Made by a program: the position numbers and the translations under genes. Shown in pieces: positions 1 to 11,501 of a stretch of DNA of 64,000 nucleotides. The stretch is from Allacma fusca. Taxonomy: Eukaryota; Arthropoda; Collembola; Symphypleona; Sminthuridae. Under the pieces are notes generated by a model. It was not told the DNA's origin, made no database searches, and saw nothing but the letters and a program-made list of their open reading frames with translations. The stretch is from contig OX359248.1 of the NCBI GenBank assembly GCA_947179485.1, positions 48,804,847 to 48,868,846 on the forward strand, written 5' to 3'. Position 1 is the first letter of the stretch; the number at the start of each line of letters is the position of its first letter.

Positions 1-203
1 TTATTCCTTATTAGGAGCATCAACTGTGCTTTTAAGCTCAGCTTCGAAAGATATAAAGTCACTTTCTCAGACTTGGGGTGTCCATGCCAGCTGAATTACA
101 TCCAGATATTCATAGCCCATTTAAATTCTTTGGCATATCAGAAAACATCCATAGGTGACGCTACATGGAGTTTGTTTAAATTCTGAATAATTTAATCCGC
201 ATT
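1..203. other. 3' flank of GR-A, conserved with GR-B
   Basis: Non-coding DNA downstream of the minus-strand gene GR-A. Roughly 80-200 here resembles 42360-42460 downstream of GR-B: both contain the words CAGATATTCAT, GGCATATCAGAAAACATCCA and CAGTTTGTTTAAA-like text before the stop codon. The duplication that made the two genes therefore included their 3' flanks, or the 3' untranslated region is under constraint. Confidence 0.6.
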
Positions 204-1423
204 TCAAAATATGATTAAAAGGGATCTCGACATCCGAAAGACAATCATAACCACTAAAAGTGGAGTATTCCTTTTAATATTTCCAGCAACTTTGAGTCCA
301 AAAGGGAGGAGTCTTGCGTATCTTCTCTCTTGAGGCAAAACTCTTCTCTCCAAATTTTTGATCATCTTCTTTGAAGATTCAAACACCTGCGCCATCAAAA
401 ACACATAGATGACTTCCATTGGCATCACACCCACTGACCAAAAAGCGAATGGAGCCCATGAGATCATTGGCATGTCTGAATGCAACCTGACGGCAATGTA
501 AATGACTAGAATATGGCAGATTATAATCGTAGAAATGGAGTTAACAAGCAGAAATGTAAAACATTGTTTGAACCAAGAGCTAACTATCATCAACTGCTTG
601 TACGCATTTACGGATTCCCTGGTTTGACGGAACACATTTTTAAGCCTGTTAAACTTGGTAGGCACCAGAACACTACGTTGTTTGTTTAAGTCCTTCAGCA
701 TCATTGTCATTCCAAGGCAGAAGGTTAAAGACCAAAAATATACCGTAAATACTATGCATACTGACACTTGGAATAATTGCACTTCAATAATAAACAAAAC
801 TATAAAAACGGGTTGAAGTTTCAAAACATTGGGCAATGCACCATAGAAGTATCTGGGATTGTGTGGATCCACCAGAGCTAAACTGCATATAGTCACGGAC
901 GTGATGATACTTCCTAGGGTCATGAACGATGCAAATTTTTCTAGCAGATAATCCGATGTATCCCTCTTCATCTTCGTTTTACCTTAAATTCAATTATTAT
1001 TATTTTAACAATTCTTTAAATTTGTAGGTATGAACAATATACTTATAGGTTTGTGTATTATATTTGACTACCGTTTTTAGTAAAAAAGCGGATGTACATA
1101 TTATAACATGAAATTATTTCTGTGGCATTCCTATTGATTTCGAGTAATACCAACGCAGCACTGCATTGTAATATCATGAAGACTTGAGTTATAATTACAT
1201 GTCCCTTTTTTTCCTTTCGAAAGGGCGTAAAGGAACTAACCAGGAGTAGAACACACTTAAGTAGCGTCATAAATACCAGTAGTTTCCAAACGTAGAAAAA
1301 ATATTTGGTTTTTGTTAGTTTCAGTTTCTCTTTTTTTTCACTCCATCGAAAAGGAATGATACCACAGTTATTCACGAAAGTTAAAAACCTACCCACTGAA
1401 CTCACTGTGCGTTTTGATAACAT
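204..1423 (-). CDS. GR-A: seven-TM chemoreceptor-like (gustatory-receptor-like) protein
   Basis: Two exons, 1423-1072 and 982-204, give about 376 residues. The 89 bp intron (1071-983) has GT-AG ends and phase 1, and joining the exons keeps the frame (TKN-G-KTKM). I chose the start at MLSKRT because it aligns with GR-B and GR-C; a longer in-frame start at 1453 is possible. Exon 1 holds two hydrophobic spans (KYFFYVWKLLVFMTLL and VIITQVFMILQCSAALVL). Exon 2 holds about five more and ends in NIKRNTPLLVVMIVFRMSRS. Length and spacing fit the insect gustatory/odorant receptor superfamily, which are ligand-gated channels in chemosensory neurons. The classical TYhhhhhQF motif is not evident, so the family label is an inference. 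It is roughly three-quarters identical to GR-B by eye, and no damage is visible. Confidence 0.75.
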
Positions 1424-3574
1424 TATTTTGAAAAGTTCTTGCACCAGCATCACTTGCCTGTTGGACTACGTATGTATGTTAGAACACTACTCGTGAATGA
1501 ATGATTGCTATGATCACCAATGATAAAGTTTGGGATGATCTAACTTTTAACCGTTAGTACAGTTCCAATATAATCGTGCGAGGAAGATCTAGAATTCAGA
1601 CTTCACTAGCTCTAGAAAGCAATTGCTGGCGTTGTAATTGCCTAATTGGTGTAAACGGTCATGAGTTTCTGAATATGTCATGTGTGTATATGTGTACATT
1701 TTGGAAGGCAGCGTCTGATGGAATGCCAGCAGAATAAATAAGTATTGTTCTATCGCCGTATGAATGCGAGCTCGAAATGAAATAATAAATAGAAAGCGTT
1801 GTTAGAGGAGAACTCCGGCACATTATTATGGTAGTATACGTATTTCTGAGACAAGAGCAATTTTGAAGCGACATGTTCACCCTCATAGCTTTATTAAACA
1901 TACATAGTTTTTCTGTATACTGAATGCTTTAATGAGCGTCGTTAATAATAATTACTTTTGGTAATGCCCCGTAGGCTCCTTATCTCACTGGACACATTTG
2001 CCGTACTTAGAATTATCTGAAGGGTATTAGTATAGCCAATGATACAAGCTCTTGCCGTGAGTGTAAAGCTTTCACGAGTGGTTTTTGTTCTGCAACCTAA
2101 TAATTACTCCTGAATTTTAGAGAATGGCCGCTGTCACCATTTCTTTCAATTTCCTAGTATACGGTCGTACTCACAGGACAACGTTTTCAGGTGATACAAG
2201 TTATACAGAATAAATTATATTTTTCCAGCATTTGTCTATGAAGTGCATATCTGTCGCAGCCATAAATGCAGCCATTACGATATACATATTAGAAATTGAT
2301 CTGCTGCAGGGAACTTAAATATGGTATTTTATGTTAAATTATGCAATATTGAGATAATAACTTGATATTACCCAAGCGTCAGTCTGCTTTTTTAACGTAA
2401 AGAAAAACTGTGTCTACTCTTTTTATGGGTTCATCAATAAAGAGAACAAATTTTTATGCTAAAATGAACAACCCTTTTTAGTAGATCTGTAACTTTTTAT
2501 TCTGCCTGGTTACGTTAGCAAAGCGTTTTAGACACAACAAAGCAATTCTATTCTTACCGATTTTGTTTCTTTTTCATTTTAGCAGAGTTGAAATGTGTGA
2601 AATCGAATATTTCCGTAATATGTTGAGCAGCTGGTACTTGGTATAAACTGGATGTTATGTACCCTGTATATACGGTTTTAGAATACCCGGAATAAGAACT
2701 CTCTTGTAACACATTGCATGTGTTTTTAATGGAATGATTCAGGAGAATCGTTATTTCTCTAGAAAGAACAAAAATTTGTAGTACTCAAATAAAAACTATA
2801 GTATTTATGCCATCATTTCCTGACGTCTCCCACTGCTTCATAGGAAACTTCGTACTTTCGTTTAATTAGCTACACCTAATAATTATACGATTGAAGATTT
2901 TTTACACAAGGAACAAAATCTACAAGGAAGACCCGATTATGCTTTGAAGAATACAATTTTCTCCAGAATATTTCTGAAAGTATGAATTGAAGTTCAATCA
3001 CATGGCTAAATCCATAACGACTGGTTTACTATTCCTGGCACAGGAAACCATGGGATTGACACCTTCCTTTGCCCAGCGTATTTTGCCAAATTTCGCAACC
3101 AGTGGTGGTTCCATTGTATCTTGTATCCTCTTGCTTCCCCATACCATACCATCTGACCTATTAAGATGGGTATCCCATCAGCAGTTTCCACGGAGAAATA
3201 GGAATGCCAGGAAATACAGTCGGCAGGTCAACAAGTTACCTTGTGTGTATGCAGAGTTGTAGAGCATTTTCCAGGTTCAAATTTATTGTGGTAATGAAAC
3301 ATAGTTTTCTGAGCACAAAAATTGAATCACTAGTTAGATTCAGAATATTCATCCAAATGTGTAGGGGCACAACAAGTGAAAAGTCCCAGATTCGAATGTC
3401 TGGTTATTTTCTTGTTCGTTAATATTTTATAATTACAGGAACAAAAACACCCAACTCACAATCAATTTAATTTCAATGACAAAAGATGATATAATTTGTC
3501 ACTCGTACGAAAATAAATTTTACACAAGCAGTTTTTAAACTTGCATTCGACAACATATTGATAAAACTATTATA
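1424..3574. other. Intergenic, AT-rich; one weak unassigned open stretch
   Basis: This is the 5' flank of GR-A, with some similarity just upstream of the start to the GR-B flank (ATCACTTGCC near 1450 and 43730). No convincing gene is seen. A more GC-balanced patch at about 2987-3262 is open in one plus frame for 91 codons and in a minus frame for 61 codons. It matches no family I recognise and may be an old mobile-element fragment. Confidence 0.4.
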
Positions 3575-3579
3575 AAATA
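3575..3579. repeat. BEL-1 target-site duplication, left copy (AAATA)
   Basis: AAATA immediately precedes the TG of the left LTR. The same five bases follow the CA of the far LTR at 25463-25467. Recovery of the pair across 21.9 kb proves that 3580-25462 is one insertion containing later insertions. Confidence 0.9.
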
Positions 3580-4007
3580 TGATGCCCGTGGATGTTAACA
3601 GGGACTGTGATGCGGTGTCTGGGTTATGAATGGCGTGGAATTGTGAAAGCTAAGAAATGAGTAGTAGCAACGATAGGTTTTAATTTTAAAAAGTAAGTTT
3701 AATTTAATGAGTCAAAACGAATACAAGACAAAAATTGTAGGGAATGGCTGTGTGTTGATCGAAGGGAATGTCAACGAGAGCTGGTCTTCTTGAGACCTAA
3801 AGTGAACACAAAATGCTTTAATTTGGAGGGAGATAGTCACTGCACAAAAGACCAATGTAGGTCACAGTTCTGGATCCTTCCAGCTTATTTACTTATTCTA
3901 AAACATTGATAAGGTTCACGGGGTCATCAGCTGCTCATGCAGGTCTAAGTGAATGGGAAGGTAGGTAAATGTGATAAGGCTGGGAAATATGTTAATGAAC
4001 ATTAACA
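3580..4007 (-). repeat. BEL-1 LTR, left copy (3' LTR of the element)
   Basis: 428 bp, starting TGATGCCCGTGG and ending GAACATTAACA. It matches the split copy at 9506-9805 plus 25335-25462 except for about three substitutions (two near 3777-3813, one near 3920). Because the element is on the minus strand this is its 3' LTR. Confidence 0.93.
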
Positions 4008-4018
4008 TTCCGCCCGCC
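4008..4018 (-). other. BEL-1 polypurine tract
   Basis: On the minus strand GGCGGGCGGAA abuts the LTR start TGTTAATG. This is where the plus-strand DNA primer would be left during reverse transcription. Confidence 0.75.
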
Positions 4019-4066
4019 AAAACATAACATGTTTTTATTGGGAGATGTAGGATACTATAATAATGT

Positions 4067-7000
4067 TTACAATTTGTCTACTTTATCATTCTGGCTTTCC
4101 TGTGGTAGTAACACAAGTTTGGAGACTGGACGTTTGAAGGTTCCTCTTGCTGTCCTCACTGTTACTACTCGGACGAGTTGCTTCTCATCTGCTTGGTTCG
4201 GATGAACTTCTTCTACCCGAGCGAGGTTCCAGTGTTGAGGAGGTAGTTGTTCGTCACGTATTACTACCAGATCTCCAACCTGGATGTTGTCGCGGATGTC
4301 TTTCCACTTGGTCCTCCGCTGCAGCTGCTGAAGATATTCATCTTGCCAGCGTTGCCAGAAGTGTTGCTTCATGTATTGCTGGTGCTGCCAACGGCTGAGT
4401 CGGTTAACTTTGAGGCTGGTCAGGTCAGGCTCTGGGATTGCTTTTAAGGGCTGTCCTATCAAGAAATGCCCGGGCGTAAGAGCTTCAAAGTCGGATGGGT
4501 CGGTTGAAACTGGGCACATGGGTCGAGAGTTCAAGCACGCTTCCACTTCCTTCAGAAGCGTGTCGTATTCTTCGTAATTTAGGCACGCCTTTCCAATGAC
4601 CCTCAGGAGATGGAACTTGGCTGATTTGACGGCTGCCTCCCATAATCCTCCCATGTGTGGCGCGGCTGGGGGAATAAACTGCCACTTGATTCCATCCTTG
4701 GCTAGGGCTCTGGTGACGTCAGTTTGAAAGGAGTCAGAGTTGACATGGGCAAGAATTTCTTGGAGCTCTTTCTTTGCCCCCACAAAATTAGTCCCATTGT
4801 CACTTTGGATGGTGTTGGGCAGGCCACGACGGGATGCAAATCTTCGGAGGGATGCGAGGAATGCGTCTGTTGACAGGCTGCTGACTAGCTCCAAGTTCAC
4901 AGCTTTAGTGCATAAACACACGTAGACTGCGACATAGGCTTTTAATGTCTTGGGACTTCTTCCAAAGGAGTCCCTCAGCTTTACGGGTCCAGCATAGTCG
5001 ACTCCAACGTGCGTGAAGGGTCTACTGGGGTTGACACGTGGCTGGGGAAGTTCTGCCATTAGCTGGTTAATGGTCTGGGCTCGCTGGATAACACAAGTCT
5101 TGCACTTGTTGAGAATCCTTCTGACTTGGCTCTGTCCTCTGATTAGCCAGAATCGTCGTTGGATCATTGACAGGGTGAGTTGGGTTCCAGCGTGGTTGAG
5201 ACTGTGGTGGCTGTGTAGGATGATGAGATCTGTGATATGATGGCGGGGTAGCAGGACTGGATGACGCTTCTCAAATTCAATTTGGGCTCTATCGATCCTA
5301 CCCCTACTCTGAGTAGTCCATTTTGTATAAATGGAGTTAGCGACAGTAGTGGCGACTTCCTGGGTAGTTTTCCGTCCTTAAGAAGGGAGGATATTTCTGG
5401 TGCAAAGGCCTTCCTCTGTAACCACCGGAACCATCGGTCTTCCACTCGGCGTAGCTCGGCTGGAGAAAGTGGACCTTTCGGAAATTCCTTTACTCTGGAT
5501 TTTAAATGAAGTCGGTGCCACCAGGCTGTGTGATGTCGGAGACGATTCCATTCGGAGTAGCGATTGGCGATGACACTAGGGTCAAAGCTATTTCTTCCGT
5601 TCAGTTCGGAATTTAATAAGTGGGTCTCTCCGGTCGGCATCTTCTGTTCGGCTTGGATTTTTAATTGTTCATGGGATTTAAGTGGTGGTTGGGGTGTCTG
5701 GCTGCCTGTGGACGGAGTGTAAGCATCTCCATCGGGGTCCTGTCTGAAACAGGTCACAGGTTGGGGATCGGGAAGTAAAGACTGCAGGAAGGCAGGCCCT
5801 TTGAACCAAACATCGTTTTTGAGGAGCTCTTTTGCTGTAATTCCTCGGCTGGGAAGATCCGCTGGGTTGAGGGTTCCCGGGACATGTCGCCATTGGGATG
5901 GAGGAATGATCTCCTGGATTGTGATGACTCTGTTCCTCACAAAAGTCTTCCATTTCTGGGGATCTGACTTGATCCAGGCAAGGGTGATGGTGGAATCCGT
6001 CCATGCAACGGTTATGCCTTGAGCGGGTATGGCCTTTTTGACGGAGTCCATTAGCTGGGCAAGGAGCACGGCTCCGCTGAGTTCAAGCTTGGGTAATGTC
6101 TGAGGTTTGGTTGGCGCAACTCGTGTTTTGGAGATGATGAGTCGGGTGTGGGATGATGTGGAGGTTAAGGTCCGAAGATATACGGCTGCCGCATATGCTT
6201 TCTCCGAAGCATCTGAAAAGCCATGGAACTGGACTTCGTGACCGCCGGCGTGGCTAATGCATCGGGGGATGCGTAGTTCCTGAATGGCCTTCAAGTCGTC
6301 CTGGTATGAAGTCCATGCGTCCAGGGTTGGCTTCGATGGTACGGAATCCCATCCTATTTGCTCTTTCCATAGTTCCTGCATGACCATTTTGGCTCTCACG
6401 GTTACAGGTGAGATGAGTCCAAGGGAGTCGAAAACTTGAGCAATCTGGGATAGAATTCTTCGCTTTGTGGGTTTTACTGTGGGACTGGCTGAATTTATGT
6501 GGAATCGGAAGTCGTCACTGTTGGAGTTCCAAAATAGACCAAGAGCCTTCGTGCCCTCGTCCTTGTCCAAGTTGAGAGGATTGGTAGATTCTCTCATGTC
6601 AGGGGGTATGCTGGCCATGACGACTGGGTCTGAAGAGATCCACGTCCTTAGGATGAAATTGGCTTTGCCTGTGAGCTTGACCAGGTCTTGTTGCAGGCGA
6701 ATGGCTTCTTCTGTGGAGTTGGCGCCGGTGAGGCAGTCATCCACGTAGAAATCCCTTTGAAGAATTTCTGCAGCTTTGGGAAGTTCGGCTTGGTAATCCT
6801 GGGCTAGTCGCTGGAGCGTTTTGACGGCTTGATATGGAGCGCTAGCGGTCCCGAAGGTCACTTTTCTGAGCCGGAAGCATTGTAACGGTTGCTGTGGGTT
6901 GTCCCTCCAGAATATCCGCTGAAAGTCTCTGTGGCTGGGGTGCATATGTACATACAAGTACATCTGCTTTATGTCTGCTCGGAGGGGAACGGCCCAGAAT

Positions 7001-9443
7001 CTCCATCGCATGAGGATGGCTGTCAGGTCCTGTTGGAGTACAGGCCCAATCATCAGTTGGTCGTTGAGGGATTGTCCGGATGAAGTTTTGGCGCTCGCGT
7101 CAAAAACTATCCGTATCTTGGTGGTCGTGCTGCTCTCCTTTAGAACGGAGTGGTGTGGCAAGTAGTATGAGAGGGAATCAGCTACGTTGGCTTCGTTGCT
7201 GGGAACGGGCTCTACATGACCATCTTGAATGAGGTCGTTGATGGCCTGTGTGTACTCCAACTTTAACTTCGGAGTTTTCTGGAGTTTTGACTCTAGTCCT
7301 TGGAATCTCCGGAATGCCATTCCTTTTGAATTCCCCAGGGCTGGTTGTTCTTGTTTGAACGGAAGCTCTACTTGGTAGGACCCATCGGGCAATCTACAGG
7401 TTGTCCTCTGGTAGTGCGCTTCTATGGCAGTTTCTTCTGGCGTGAGTATCTTCTGGTCTGAGGGACCATGCTCGACATTCCAGAATCGTTGAAGGTCAAA
7501 GTCCAGGGTTGTTGTAGTAAGGCTGTTGCAGAGGGAAGAATCGTCGGACTCAGTTGTTCGTCCTCCTCCTACGAGCCAACCTAGGCTTGAGAATTGAGCT
7601 ACGGGCTCACAATCCTTTCCTTTGAGGATACCATCTTGGATGATGTGGAAGTAAATATCGGTGGATAATAAAACTTCCGCCTTCTTAGGAATAAAATAAT
7701 CGGGGTCGGCAAGTCCTTGGGCGGGAATGTGGCTCCATTTGATAGGGTTCAGTCGAAGTTTAGGGTAACTTCCACCAAGTTTCTGCACAATTAGTGCCTT
7801 GGTAGTAAATTGAGTGTTAGGGTTGTCGATGGATGAAATTTGTAGCTGGACAAATTCAGTTGCTTTCAATACCTGCAGTCCTTGGAGAGCTTTGACTAAA
7901 TGCGGTTGTTGTAGTTGTTGTCGTTGGAGTCCAAGCTTGTTTACAAGGGCGTCCAGGATAAACGACTGGTCAGAGCAATTGTCAATGATTGCTCGGCTGC
8001 GGATTCTCTCTCCTCGGTGGTTACTGATTGTGATGCAGGCTGTGGGCTTTAGTTTGGTAGAGGTCAGGGAATCTCCGGTGAGGTTGGTCCCTGATGTTGT
8101 GGTTTGTGGAGTTGCTTTTGCAAAGCAGGAGTGTAACAGAGTGTGATGCTTCTGGGAGCACTGGCGACAAGTGCCATTTGATTTGCAGTTTTTCCAGATA
8201 TGTCCGGCGGCAAGGCAGTTGGTGCAGAGTTTTGCGGTGTCCACTACCTTCTTTCTGGAGTTCTCTGGGGTTGATTTTAGTTTTGTACAAGCATGGTGGG
8301 GATGATCTCCGTTACACATGGCGCATTTCTTGCGTTGAAAATTATTCAGATAATTCTGTTGTATGCTTGGGTTGGTACTTGGAAATTGGTTAGAATTACC
8401 TTTTATTTGTGGTGCTGCTGACCCTGTTGATGTTGAAGGTTGAATGAGTAGTATCTGCTTGTCCAAGAAGTTGAGCAGACTTTGCAGGTCGGGAATGCTG
8501 CTGTCACTAAGGGTGTGGTTGAAGCGTTCAAGGGTGACGCTGTCTAATTTGCGGGTCACTAGTCTTGCCACGAGAAGGTTGCCAATATCTGCGCTGCTGT
8601 CGATTGCCTTAATAGATGCCAGGGCATTAGACGTAGAATTGGAAATTGACATGATACTATCGGGACTTCGGGAAGTTGAGGGTAGGTCTATGATGGTGTC
8701 TGCCAGTTTGAATGCAATCTCTCTAGTGTGTTGAAACAGTTTGGTTATTCTGTCGTACGCTACGGTGTAGTTGTCGTCTGAGATGGGGAAAGATTTGATG
8801 GCTTCGGCTGCTCTGCCTTGTAAAGCCGCAAACAGGTACGTTAGCTTCTCTGCTCCTGATTGGTCTTTGCGGACGTGTACAGCTTGGTTGAACCTGTCGC
8901 GGAAGGGGAGCCAGTCCTCAAATTTTCCGTCAAAGGTGGGAAAGAAGAAAGTTGGGGAAGCTTGGGCTTTTGGTTGGGAGTGGCGGTGTGGACAACTGCC
9001 GGAGTAGACGATTGAGAGGGGATACCTGCTTTTATCCGTTCTAATTCCAGACGCTCTTCCATTTCTAACCGTTCCTTCCTGATCTTTTCTTCCAACTCTT
9101 TCTTTTCAACCGCTAGATTTCCGTCACAAGCGGAGAGGAAGTTGTAGATGGTTTGCATTACCGTATCTATTGCTTGTTGCTGTTTCTCAACGTCATCTTG
9201 CTCGTCTTGGCTAGACGCTGCGTGTGTTAGGTCTGTGTAATTGGCCTCTATTTGCTTGTTGAGTTCATCGTATTCGCCTTCGATCTTGTCATATGTCTTG
9301 AGGGATGTCTTGGTGGGGTCATGCCCGTCGACCTTATTCTTTAACTTGGTCACCTTACTTTTTAGGGTTTTACGAGTAGCCTTGAACTTGTCGTAGGACA
9401 TGTTGATTTTGGATAGATTTGTGGGCTTCGGCTTCTTCAACAC
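4067..9443 (-). pseudogene. BEL-1 gag-pol polyprotein, broken by two frameshifts
   Basis: Three open segments in three frames: 9443-8841 (gag N-terminus), 8652-5164 (rest of gag to RNase H) and 5167-4067 (integrase). Homology continues through the gaps, so each break is a one-base indel, near 8945 and near 5305 (a G run). Domains in order are a charged coiled-coil-like gag N-terminus, DUF1759-type gag, CCHC knuckles (CAMCNGDHPHHAC, CTNCLAAGHIWKNC), a retropepsin-like region with DNCSD, reverse transcriptase (FYVDDC), A17/RNase H (GFSDASEKA, WTDSTI), integrase (GVDYAG, SDNGTNF, GLWEAAVK) and a C-terminal DUF5641-like module. The catalytic motifs are intact. The breaks could be real mutations or base-calling errors; as read, no full polyprotein is made. 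Confidence 0.92.
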
Positions 9444-9490
9444 TCACCAACAAAACACTAACACCGGCGCTAGTAGAATCACAAAAAAAA

Positions 9491-9502
9491 CTCGAAGGAC
9501 CA
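9491..9502 (-). other. BEL-1 primer-binding site, tRNA-Tyr type
   Basis: Minus-strand TGGTCCTTCGAG begins three bases inside the 5' LTR. It is complementary to the 3' end of animal tRNA-Tyr (CTCGAAGGA plus CCA). The perfect 12-base match and the position make this the minus-strand priming site. Confidence 0.85.
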
Positions 9503-9505
9503 AAA

Positions 9506-9805
9506 TGATGCCCGTGGATGTTAACAGGGACTGTGATGCGGTGTCTGGGTTATGAATGGCGTGGAATTGTGAAAGCTAAGAAATGAGTAGTAGCAACGAT
9601 AGGTTTTAATTTTAAAAAGTAAGTTTAATTTAATGAGTCAAAACGAATACAAGACAAAAATTGTAGGGAATGGCTGTGTGTTGATCGAAGGGAATGTCAA
9701 CGAGAACTGGTCTTCTTGAGACCTAAAGTGCACACAAAATGCTTTAATTTGGAGGGAGATAGTCACTGCACAAAAGACCAATGTAGGTCACAGTTCTGGA
9801 TCCTT
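9506..9805 (-). repeat. BEL-1 LTR, right copy, first part
   Basis: The first 300 bp of the right LTR, identical in layout to 3580-3879. It ends at GGATCCTT, where GYP-2 inserted and duplicated CCTT. The LTR continues at 25335. Confidence 0.92.
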
Positions 9806-10892
9806 TGTGACTATTTCTAGCCTTTATAAATAGCACTCTCTGTTTAGTTTCTGTAGATTGTAAAACTTATAGTAATGTCAATGTTTGACTCTTGTAATCT
9901 ATAGTGTATTTGTCTATGTAGAATATAATTACTTACTCATATGTATATACTTTGTATTTCTTTAATTATTTCATAGTTAAGTTTACGGCCGTTTGTATGC
10001 GTGCACAAACTACTCAGTAAGAGGTTCAATATGTTAAGAGAAGATAATCCGCGCGTCAACCCATGTTGCCAGATTCTGCTTCGGAATCTGGACTTCTATG
10101 CATTTGTTTCGAATGGTATCTCTGTATCTATTTTGTTCTGATTCTTATGAGTAAAGTTGGCAACAGCCTTTGTCATTCATTTTTATAGTAGAGCGTCTGT
10201 TAGCAAGTCCCATTGATTTCATATATGACAGGTCCCATAGATTCCATGTACAGCAAGTCCCATTTTGGTTATTACGTCATACCCATTCATTCAGACTATA
10301 CCCCGAGCGTACATACCTACTGGTTGGAACTACACATCCTCGCTCATTTTCCCTGTGGTATTCCGGATCTTACCTGTTACACAAGGAATCGGTATCGTGA
10401 GTTGACAAAATTTAACCATTGTTAAGGAGTAATTTATGAATGTTTATGAGGTTGGTTCGTAAAAACGCGTTTCGCGGATTTACTCGCTACGGAAATATCG
10501 GTTAGCTTGCTAACTGTAGGTTATATGTTATAGGGTGCTGAGCCTGGTTCGGGTTCAGCCATCACTCATACCTGTATCAGGTTGGGACTTAGAGGAATTC
10601 ATTATTCTCTGACATTTAGCATTTCTGGGTTAATAGTTACTCGTAAGTGCTTTGCTTTCTAAACTATTATTTGGGCATGAATAAATGTGATTGTGTGATT
10701 AATGTTGGAATTGTTGGTATAGTTTGGGATATGCGAGAGTACATGTAATAATTCTTCTAAAAGCTTTTTAATTATTATTTTATGATTCAATTCTCACTTC
10801 CATACCCCTGAGCCACTGATTGTTAGTGAGAATTGAGTAAGCCTAAAATAACTTGCTTTTACACCCGGGTAGAAGATAAGAGTTATTTTATA
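9806..10892 (+). repeat. GYP-2 5' LTR
   Basis: 1087 bp, starting TGTGACTATTTC and ending TTATTTTATA. It matches 24244-25330 with about three substitutions. It contains a TATAAATA-type stretch near 9827. The short frames inside it near 10170-10425 recur in the other LTR and are not treated as genes. Confidence 0.92.
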
Positions 10893-10897
10893 CGCTC

Positions 10898-11406
10898 TGA
10901 TGGATATACTGTTGTATATGACTTCAGACGTTTGTGTGACTATGGCTTGCTCCATTGAAATATTCTTATTCTAATTTCACCTTTTTGTGTTAACGTGATA
11001 ACGCTTAATTTTATGCATTTTTCCGCTCCGTTCACTCGGCTGTTACCTTAAACTTGCAATCTTAGCCCCACTCACTAATGCTATATCAACGTGATAATAT
11101 GTACAATGTTCGGGTCATTTTCTGCTACACCAATGTATAGATTTAAGTGATAATATTTGTCATTTATCAATCCCTAATGTTGTCTGTTTGGATGAGTGGA
11201 CTTTTGTAACTAATCGGTATATACAAGCTATTCTAAGGTAATGAGCCAGTCTGTAATTGGCATCAGTACGTGTAATTTGGCCCTAATTTATTTTGACAAA
11301 ATTAAATAGTAACGCAGTTTTAGTACAGTAAATCTCAGTTTTCCCCAGCCTGCATTTTACTTAACTCATACTTTTTCTCGCACACATTCATGCTTAAGCC
11401 ATATCA
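10898..11406 (+). repeat. BEL-3 5' LTR
   Basis: 509 bp, TGATGGATATACTG to AAGCCATATCA. It differs from the 3' LTR at about four bases (two near its start and two near 11287-11293). Confidence 0.93.
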
Positions 11407-11410
11407 TTTC

Positions 11411-11420
11411 TGGTCCTTCG
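11411..11420 (+). other. BEL-3 primer-binding site, tRNA-Tyr type
   Basis: TGGTCCTTCG starts four bases after the 5' LTR. Its ten bases match the complement of the tRNA-Tyr 3' end, the same primer as BEL-1. Confidence 0.8.
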
Positions 11421-11501
11421 TAGCCGAATTGTGATTTAAAGTTCACAGTGTTATCTGAACCCTCGTGTGTGTGAATAAGTTTTGTGTTGTGTTAGTGCAA
11501 A

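Noticed and set aside
2987-3262. 91-codon plus frame and its 61-codon antisense partner
   Set aside because: No recognisable domain, no splice partner; too weak to call a gene.
5261-8734. Many plus-strand frames of 60-110 codons opposite BEL-1 pol
   Set aside because: Antisense shadows of the minus-strand gag-pol frames with no motifs of their own.
10170-10425. Two overlapping 70-76 codon frames, repeated at 24608-24863
   Set aside because: They lie inside the GYP-2 LTRs and recur only because the LTRs are duplicates; no start context or protein features.
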